Source: an uncultured Bacteroidales bacterium (GTDB taxonomy: Bacteria > Bacteroidota > Bacteroidia > Bacteroidales > Paludibacteraceae). Taken from it: 7,814 bases of DNA. Positions 1 through 5,962 of this stretch are shown piece by piece. The stretch covers positions 1 through 7,814 of the forward strand of contig CAIWIS010000047.1 in the NCBI GenBank assembly GCA_903912795.1, given 5' to 3'. The notes below the pieces were generated by a model. That model did not search any database, was not told the DNA's origin, and saw only the letters and a list, made by a program, of their open reading frames with translations. Every line of letters begins with the position of its first letter. Position 1 is the first letter of the stretch. Made by a program: the position numbers and the translations under genes.

Positions 1-1662
1 TCCTCGTACACAACTCCACGTTTTAAAAAATCAGATTTTTCTGCAACGGATTTATTGAGTGTTGCCTTGGATGAGTTTGGAACATTTGATTTTTCACAAA
101 GTACAAGTCGGTTTTATAGTTGGCAGAATTTGGCAACTTATAAAGTTGAAATGACATCCGATTTATCGTTAAATCTATTAGTCGGAAGCGAAATGAAATC
201 GAATAAAGGACTTTCGATTAATATGGGTGGGCGGGATTTTACAATCCCAGGAGCCATTTATAGTATTCAAAACCTGAATGAAGCTATTGTTGGTGCAGAT
301 AAAGACATAAATATGTTCCGTACAGAAAAAAACATGTGGGGCGTATTTGGTGAGGCTCGTCTGGAATATAAGGGAATGGCTCATTTAAACGTTACAATGC
401 GAAATGATAATTCTTCTACCGTTGATCCCGATAAACGTTCTTATTATTATCCATCATTTACCGGAGGTATTATTTTTTCAGAGATATTTAATCTATCCAA
501 TGATATATTTAGTTATGGAAAATTACGTGGCAACTGGGCTAAAGTTGGTAAAGATGCCCCCGTATATCTGTTCGACCGTAAATTTAAATCATTCCCAACA
601 TATCCAGATGGGGGATATGGATCCGATCCAACTTCATCGGTAGCAAAAAAACTGAGTCCTGAAATGACCTCTTCGTGGGAAATTGGCGGCGATTTCCGTT
701 TTTTCAAAAATAAAACTTCGTTGGATTTAGCTTATTATTCAACAGCTGTATATAACCAAATAGTTACAGTTCGCGTTTCGCCGGCTTCGGGTAATATTTT
801 GGAAGTTCGAAACGAAGGTTCTGTAGAAAACAAAGGATTGGAAGCAACATTGACACAAGAGCTATTAAATACGAAAAAATTAAAATGGACGACAACCTTG
901 AATTTTTCATTTAACAGAGGACGGGTAGTTGATTTACCCGATCAATTGACCGAAATTCAGGGAACACAATATGGAGATATATTTCCAACAGCCTATCTCA
1001 ACGGTTCATCAACTGCTTTAACGGGAAAAGATTATAAACGAACTGAGGATGGAAAGATGATTATTTCATCCGAAGGTTATCCTGAAATTAGTCCAGCAAA
1101 AGCAAACTTAATTGGTAACCGCGAACCTGACTTTATGCTTGGGTTAAGTTCCAAACTAACTTACAAAGACCTTTCGGTGTCAGTTTTGTTCGATACACGC
1201 AAAGGGGGTGATGTAGTAAACGTAACCGGAAGATCGCTTTTTTCGTCGGGAATGCATAAAAATTTGGAACTTTACCGTAACCGCGAAATCGTGTTCGATG
1301 GCGTGGTACTTCAGCCCGATGGTAGTTATGCTGACAATATAAAACCTGTCATTTTTGATCAGCAAACAAGCAACAATTATTATTATGCAGTAAGTTCCAA
1401 TTTTATAGAAGATGGATCGTATATCCGTTTGAGTTATTTGGATGTAAGCTATAATTTAACAAAACTGGTAAAGAATACCATGATTAAAGACCTAAAGGTA
1501 GGACTAACTGGTAAAAACTTATTTTTACTCACACGTTACACGGGTTCCGATCCACAAGTAAATGCAAGTCCTTCGACTGGCGGAACAGGTGCTTATGGTA
1601 TTGATAACATGAATGTTCCTGGTATTCAAAGTTTGACATTTAATGTAAATCTAACCTTTTAA
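1..1662 (+). CDS. SusC/RagA-type TonB-dependent outer-membrane transporter, C-terminal part (5' truncated by window edge)
   Basis: This is the beta-barrel part of a SusC-like porin that imports oligosaccharides or other nutrients across the outer membrane using TonB energy, working with the SusD lipoprotein encoded next. The reading frame is open from base 1, so the TTG at 55 is not a real start. The visible 553 residues are about half of the roughly 1000 usual for the family; the carboxypeptidase-regulatory-like domain, TonB box and plug lie upstream. Family hallmarks (window residues) are YYYPSFTGG near 148-156, KLRGNWAKVGKD near 174-185, SSWEIGGDFRFFKNK near 224-238 and NEGSVENKGLEATL near 271-284. 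A late NREPDFMLGLSSKLTYKD segment precedes the last strands. The protein ends in alternating hydrophobic residues with a terminal Phe (LTFNVNLTF), as expected of the final strand recognised by the BAM machinery. SusD follows after 14 bp. The substrate cannot be read from the sequence. Confidence 0.97.
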   Translation, partial: SSYTTPRFKKSDFSATDLLSVALDEFGTFDFSQSTSRFYSWQNLATYKVEMTSDLSLNLLVGSEMKSNKGLSINMGGRDFTIPGAIYSIQNLNEAIVGADKDINMFRTEKNMWGVFGEARLEYKGMAHLNVTMRNDNSSTVDPDKRSYYYPSFTGGIIFSEIFNLSNDIFSYGKLRGNWAKVGKDAPVYLFDRKFKSFPTYPDGGYGSDPTSSVAKKLSPEMTSSWEIGGDFRFFKNKTSLDLAYYSTAVYNQIVTVRVSPASGNILEVRNEGSVENKGLEATLTQELLNTKKLKWTTTLNFSFNRGRVVDLPDQLTEIQGTQYGDIFPTAYLNGSSTALTGKDYKRTEDGKMIISSEGYPEISPAKANLIGNREPDFMLGLSSKLTYKDLSVSVLFDTRKGGDVVNVTGRSLFSSGMHKNLELYRNREIVFDGVVLQPDGSYADNIKPVIFDQQTSNNYYYAVSSNFIEDGSYIRLSYLDVSYNLTKLVKNTMIKDLKVGLTGKNLFLLTRYTGSDPQVNASPSTGGTGAYGIDNMNVPGIQSLTFNVNLTF

Positions 1663-1676
1663 ATTTATTGTAGAAT

Positions 1677-3329
1677 ATGAAAACACTAAAATATATAACT
1701 TTAGCAATTGCATTTTCAACACTAATTGGTTGTAACGATTTTCTGGGCGATAATGTAAACCCTGATAAGAACGTAGTGGTATCGGCAGAGCTCGAAATGC
1801 CAATAGTTATGTTTTATGCCGCTCAAATCAATTACGACCATGCCGAGTATGGAAACTATCTTGCTCAAACATTTACAACCGGTGGTAAAAGTCAAACTGG
1901 TGTTTATGCTTACAAAAGCGGTTGGGAGTTTTTATCTATGAACCGTCATCCGCAATGGCGTCGTCATTATTACGATATTGGTGTGAATGCAAATGAGATG
2001 ATAAAACATGCTACAGCCGATAAATCGTATAATTTTGTGCTTATTGGGCGCACCATAAAATTAATGTCAACTTTGTTCACCACTGATGTTTTTGGCGATA
2101 TGCCTTTGAGTCAGGCTTATTTTTCGATTGCACCGACCTACGACACTCAGCAGCAGGTTTACACTTGGATGCTTAAAGAAGTTGATGAGTTAATCGGATT
2201 ATATAATAACCCTGATTGGGTAAATGCTTCGACCAACAAAGTAATTAGTACTAAACTAGATCGAATTTATGGTGGCGATTTAATGAAGTGGAAAGCATTT
2301 ACATATGGTTTGAAAGCCAGAATCTTATTGCGCAAGCTACCAAACTGGGAAAATACAACGGCAAATTGTCAGGCAATTGTTAACGCAGTTGATTCAGCCA
2401 TGACTGGTGGTGTTTTTGTTGAGCCAAATTATAATTACGATGGCGGTTCAGGCGAGAAAAGCAGTCCATGGAGTTCGCTTCAACCATCCATAAATACTTG
2501 GGAAAGCCGCAAAAACGAAATGGATAAATCCATTCCTACAAAGTTCTTTGTGAAAGATATAATGGGATTGTATGATAGTCCATCTGCAAGCAAGGGAAAA
2601 TCAGAAGACCCACGTTTAGAGCGTTTTATGATTCCACGTTCAGGGCCAACCAACGATCCATCAGATAGTTTCAGGTATCTTGAAGCAAATATTGGGATGG
2701 GCGTTTCGTACAAAGAAACCAATTATCCAGATTTATTTCGGTCGGTTTATTCCAAAAATACTTCGTATGTATCGCTTATGTTAACCGAAGAATTATTGAT
2801 GATGAAGGCCGAGGCTTTGTATTGGATGAAAACAAAGAAAGCAGAATCGTATGCAGCCATGTTAGCGGCAGTTGACAGAAATATTGAACGTCATCGCCCA
2901 ACTGATGGGACTGAAAACTTTAGATATAACGAGTATTTGAAAAAATTTAAATTAATGGTTAAGTATTTCCCAGGTAGTAATGCTTTTAATATCGGTCATT
3001 TAATGCGTCAAAAATATGTGTGTATGTACTTACAGCCTGAATTGTGGAACGACATGCGCCGCTATAATTACAGCAATAGCACCAATGGGAAAACATACGA
3101 TGGTACAGTGATTTACCCAGGTTTAAAACGCCCATATAACTTGTACGAACCTTATTGGCGAACTGCCGATGCAATAGCTAAGGAGCAATGGGTGCAACGA
3201 TTAAATTATGATCCCGAAACAGAAGAGAAATATAATCGACCTGAATTAGAGCGTTTGGGGGCTTACCGAAATGCAGAGTGGCTCAAAAAACCTATGATTT
3301 GGGCTGAATATAACGAAGCGGTTAAATAA
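1677..3329 (+). CDS. SusD/RagB family nutrient-binding outer-membrane lipoprotein
   Basis: A surface lipoprotein that caps the SusC barrel and helps capture ligand. The 550-residue length is normal for the family. The N-terminus MKTLKYITLAIAFSTLIGC is a lipoprotein signal peptide with lipobox L-I-G-C and acylated Cys19, followed by NDFLGDNVNPDKN, which resembles the mature start of many SusD/RagB proteins. Other family-like segments are TTDVFGDMPLSQAY (135-148), DPRLERFMIPR (311-321), the helical EELLMMKAEALYW (371-383) and the late YLQPELWNDMRRYNY (451-465). The pattern fits the SusD-like_2 branch better than classical starch SusD, but that is by eye. The ATG at 1677 is chosen because it gives the complete signal peptide and lies 14 bp after the SusC stop; the leader is AT-rich with no Shine-Dalgarno motif, normal for Bacteroidota. 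Co-transcription with SusC is inferred from spacing. Confidence 0.97.
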   Translation: MKTLKYITLAIAFSTLIGCNDFLGDNVNPDKNVVVSAELEMPIVMFYAAQINYDHAEYGNYLAQTFTTGGKSQTGVYAYKSGWEFLSMNRHPQWRRHYYDIGVNANEMIKHATADKSYNFVLIGRTIKLMSTLFTTDVFGDMPLSQAYFSIAPTYDTQQQVYTWMLKEVDELIGLYNNPDWVNASTNKVISTKLDRIYGGDLMKWKAFTYGLKARILLRKLPNWENTTANCQAIVNAVDSAMTGGVFVEPNYNYDGGSGEKSSPWSSLQPSINTWESRKNEMDKSIPTKFFVKDIMGLYDSPSASKGKSEDPRLERFMIPRSGPTNDPSDSFRYLEANIGMGVSYKETNYPDLFRSVYSKNTSYVSLMLTEELLMMKAEALYWMKTKKAESYAAMLAAVDRNIERHRPTDGTENFRYNEYLKKFKLMVKYFPGSNAFNIGHLMRQKYVCMYLQPELWNDMRRYNYSNSTNGKTYDGTVIYPGLKRPYNLYEPYWRTADAIAKEQWVQRLNYDPETEEKYNRPELERLGAYRNAEWLKKPMIWAEYNEAVK

Positions 3330-3361
3330 TGCATAATTATTAATTCAAAATGCATAATTAT
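3328..3361 (+). repeat. Short AT-rich direct repeat (13-bp units, 21-bp period)
   Basis: The 13-mer AATGCATAATTAT occurs at 3328-3340 and again, identically, at 3349-3361, separated by TAATTCAA. The first copy overlaps the last two bases of the SusD stop codon. The second copy contains the upstream candidate ATG (3350) of the next gene. Each copy includes the palindromes ATGCAT and ATAATTAT. It could be a small tandem duplication or a fragment of a dispersed AT-rich spacer repeat; no function is evident. Confidence 0.7.
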
Positions 3362-3367
3362 AAAAAT

Positions 3368-4210
3368 ATGAAAAGGATATTGGATATAAAATTGTTATTA
3401 ATTATATTAATGACTTCGCTATTAGTCAGTTGTGAAATAAATGACCCAATTGATAATATTGTCAAAGTTGGGAAAGTGGCACCACATGTATTTTGGGAAC
3501 TACCATCGAGCAGTGTTAATGCTGGCGATAAAGTACCATTTTATGCACAATATTATACAACTTCCAACGAAGAAATAGACCGTTTGGAAGTTTGGTACGA
3601 TATAAATGAAGTGTCGGTACGAACAGTGAGCTGCCCGCTGGTAAGCTCTTTCAAATACACTGTAAGTTCCACTAAAACAGTTCTTTCGCGCGAGTTTCAA
3701 GAGATTGAAAATTACAAACACGAACCTACAAACTGGTTGGCACTGAAAAAAGCATACATATTAGACACCGCTTTTCAAACCAGTAAAACGCTGCGACAAT
3801 TGGATTGGAAAGAAGTAAAGACATTTGACGAAGCAAAGTTTAATGCTTATTTTCCCACTGGTTTTGCAGTTCAGTTTAAGGATAGCATGTACAATTTGCT
3901 TAAAGTTGCCGATTTCAGAAAAATTATGGTAAGTCTTAATTTAATGACATCTACCGAATTTATTGCTTGTACCGATTCGGTTCCAAATCCAAATACAGGA
4001 GGTCAGGATTATTTTATCAAGGAAGATAAAAAATCGGTACTCAAAACCAAATACGAAGGAATTCAATTTAAAGATTTAATTTACGATGCATCGACTCAAT
4101 TATACAAAGTAGAATATTCGAAAGCTTATAAATTGGGAGCACGCTTAAAGGTAATTGATAAAACGGGTATTGAAGGCGTAGCAGATAAAAAAGACATTGA
4201 ACTAAGATAA
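3368..4210 (+). CDS. Putative surface lipoprotein of unrecognised family, SusD-linked
   Basis: A 280-residue protein with signal peptide MKRILDIKLLLIILMTSLLVSC: charged n-region, hydrophobic core, lipobox L-V-S-C and lipid-acceptor Cys22. I chose the ATG at 3368 because it puts Lys-Arg directly before the hydrophobic core. An in-frame ATG at 3350 would add MHNYKN but lies inside the direct repeat. The first part after the signal (VFWELPSSSVNAGDKVPFYAQYY, split here across a likely strand pair, then EEIDRLEVWYDINE) reads like an Ig-type beta-sandwich. A middle section (roughly residues 110-200) looks more helical and is rich in charged and aromatic residues. The last 25 residues (KLGARLKVIDKTGIEG and on) again look like beta strands. 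No catalytic motif was seen. Its place between SusD and the PKD lipoprotein suggests a surface glycan-binding or accessory role comparable to SusE/SusF, but this is inferred from position only. Confidence 0.9.
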   Translation: MKRILDIKLLLIILMTSLLVSCEINDPIDNIVKVGKVAPHVFWELPSSSVNAGDKVPFYAQYYTTSNEEIDRLEVWYDINEVSVRTVSCPLVSSFKYTVSSTKTVLSREFQEIENYKHEPTNWLALKKAYILDTAFQTSKTLRQLDWKEVKTFDEAKFNAYFPTGFAVQFKDSMYNLLKVADFRKIMVSLNLMTSTEFIACTDSVPNPNTGGQDYFIKEDKKSVLKTKYEGIQFKDLIYDASTQLYKVEYSKAYKLGARLKVIDKTGIEGVADKKDIELR

Positions 4211-4224
4211 AAAATCAGTTGATT

Positions 4225-5880
4225 ATGAAAGCAAAAGTAAAATTCTATTTAATAATAGTCCTTTTCAGTAGCGTATTCTCGTCGTGTATCGATAATATGC
4301 CTGATATAGAGGATTTTCCAAACGAAAAGATAGCATTTCAATACAAAGTGAATGGCGATTATAAACTCGATTATTTGGTGGGTTCAACCATTCAGTTTAC
4401 AAATACTTCGGAACTCAAAGGCACATTGACTTGGGATTTCGGTGATGGAACGGCTGTATCAACTGCCGAAAATCCGATTCATATTTATCAAACGGCAGGT
4501 AATTATGAAGTTAAACTCACAATTGAAGGACAAGGATTTACGGCAAAGAAAATATTGATTAGCGATATTTTTCCAACCATTACACTTTCGCCATTGGCGG
4601 GTGGAATATGTGAAGTGAAAACCACTCCTGTTCAGTTTAATGTAGAGCTACCTAATCCACAAAATTTGGCAGTAGAATACAAATGGTTATTTCCTAGCGG
4701 AACAGTAACTTCAGCCGGATTGCCTATAGCCGAAAGTACAGCTGCCAATCCGGGAACAGTTAAGTTTATGAGTGTGGGTTCACAAAAAGTTCGACTTCAA
4801 ACTACTTTGGGTGGACGTGTTTTGGAAGAAAGTTATATAAATGTACAAGTAGGTTATTCGCAAACAGTAAAAACACTCTATTTTGCGGTAAAAGGAGGTA
4901 ATTTAATGGCAATGAAACTCATTAATAATCTTCCTGTTGATATTAAAAATAATCCTTTCGATTTAGGAGTTAAATCGGGTCAACATCCACTTAATATATT
5001 ATTCAACGATACTTCGATTTATGTGCTGGATGCCGGAAAACAATTCTCGTACGTAAACGATTTGGATGGTAATTTAGGCGATGGACGAATTATGATTGTA
5101 TCGCGTAACGGTGCAACTGTAGAAACTATGCTCTCGAATGTTGGTGGAACAGCTTTTAACGACCCATTTTATGGTTTTATTGAACCAACTGAAAAAATGC
5201 TGTATTTCTCTGATCGTAATACAGGAATTTCGAAAATAACACTCGATAAAAGGAATGAAACTTTTGCACGCGACAAATATCCGTATTGGGTTCAAAACGG
5301 CACATTGGGTTATTATAACAATGGATTGCAGTTTGGCTCTATTACATCCAATTTTGCTAAAGTAAATGGCACTTGGTGGTGGGGTAAATCGTATGCAGGT
5401 GTTGGGATTTTCCGTTTTAAAGATGCAGATATTTTAAGTGCAGTTGTAACTACTCCAGTTCCTAATCCTACTGCAGGTCGATTACTTTCGGATATTTATG
5501 TCAAATCGTTTGTTGTAGATGTGCCAAGGCAAATAGTTTATTTTACAGTACGTGATGATGCTTATGCTGGTTTTTATAAAGTGTCGCTTGCCGATGCCGA
5601 AAATATTAAAACTTTTGACGATTTAAAAGTGGCTGGTAGACTAATACAAAGTCTAGTGCCAGATGCCGAAGGTTCGGCTGGCGAATATGTGTATATAACC
5701 CAACTTGCACTCGATGCCGAAGATGGTTCGGTGTATTTTGGATATAGAACTGGCGATGCCACTAAAGTGAAATCGGGATTAAAACGCTATAATCCAACAA
5801 CGAATAAAGTGGAAAACGTATTGGATGATATCGAAATTTATGGTGTAACTATCAATAATGCCAAATCGAAATTGTTTTAA
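4225..5880 (+). CDS. PKD-domain lipoprotein with C-terminal probable beta-propeller
   Basis: A 551-residue predicted surface lipoprotein. The signal MKAKVKFYLIIVLFSSVFSSC has a loose Bacteroidota lipobox (F-S-S-C, Cys21), followed by an acidic IDNMPDIED stretch. Residues about 44-110 are a canonical PKD domain with WDFGDG at 70-75 and HIYQTAGNYEVKLTI at its end. Residues about 118-209 form a second PKD/Ig-like domain (EYKWLFPSGT, then VGSQKVRL). Residues about 215-551 contain recurring propeller-like units: TLYFAVKGGNLMAMKL, SIYVLDAG, KMLYFSDRNTGISKITL, QIVYFTVRD followed by GFYKVSL, and GSVYFGYRTG followed by LKRYNP. These resemble YWTD/NHL-type six-bladed propellers. A role in surface glycan or protein binding is likely; no enzymatic motif is visible. 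The ATG at 4225 is preferred over the in-frame TTG at 4219 because it gives a better signal n-region; it lies 14 bp after the previous stop. The TAA stop (5878-5880) overlaps the A6 end of the inverted repeat. Confidence 0.93.
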   Translation: MKAKVKFYLIIVLFSSVFSSCIDNMPDIEDFPNEKIAFQYKVNGDYKLDYLVGSTIQFTNTSELKGTLTWDFGDGTAVSTAENPIHIYQTAGNYEVKLTIEGQGFTAKKILISDIFPTITLSPLAGGICEVKTTPVQFNVELPNPQNLAVEYKWLFPSGTVTSAGLPIAESTAANPGTVKFMSVGSQKVRLQTTLGGRVLEESYINVQVGYSQTVKTLYFAVKGGNLMAMKLINNLPVDIKNNPFDLGVKSGQHPLNILFNDTSIYVLDAGKQFSYVNDLDGNLGDGRIMIVSRNGATVETMLSNVGGTAFNDPFYGFIEPTEKMLYFSDRNTGISKITLDKRNETFARDKYPYWVQNGTLGYYNNGLQFGSITSNFAKVNGTWWWGKSYAGVGIFRFKDADILSAVVTTPVPNPTAGRLLSDIYVKSFVVDVPRQIVYFTVRDDAYAGFYKVSLADAENIKTFDDLKVAGRLIQSLVPDAEGSAGEYVYITQLALDAEDGSVYFGYRTGDATKVKSGLKRYNPTTNKVENVLDDIEIYGVTINNAKSKLF

Positions 5881-5886
5881 AAAACC

Positions 5887-5908
5887 GCCCCTAACCCCTA
5901 AAGGGGAA
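5887..5908. repeat. Left arm of the inverted repeat, with internal short hairpin
   Basis: This arm begins 7 bp after the PKD lipoprotein stop. It contains CCCCTAA twice in tandem, and its second CCCC pairs with the following GGGG across a TAAA loop. Read on the - strand it is followed, after GG, by T6, so it has the shape of a terminator for leftward transcription. On the + strand it is followed by an A-rich run, not by T's, so alone it is a poor terminator for the upstream operon. Confidence 0.75.
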
Positions 5909-5962
5909 AAAGAAAGCTCTTCGAATAATTTGGAGAGTATAATTTTTTAACTGAATAAAAAG

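Noticed and set aside
55..57. TTG as start of the SusC-like gene
   Set aside because: The same frame is open back to base 1 and the encoded part is the middle of a SusC barrel, so the gene is cut by the window edge.
178..384. Antisense open frame, and similar short opposite-strand frames across the window
   Set aside because: They sit wholly inside strong + strand genes and show no family-like sequence.
4219..4221. TTG as start of the PKD lipoprotein
   Set aside because: The ATG six bases later gives a normal signal peptide (MKAKVK) and is a more usual start codon.
5666..5731. Two CCGAA/TTCGG inverted repeats inside the PKD lipoprotein gene
   Set aside because: They arise from repeated Asp-Ala-Glu and Gly-Ser codons (GATGCCGAA, GGTTCG) and have no terminator context.
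5929..5943. Promoter-like TTTG and TATAAT-like bases before the hydrolase gene
   Set aside because: The Bacteroidota -33 TTTG and -7 TAnnTTTG spacing is not met, and such AT-rich strings are common here.
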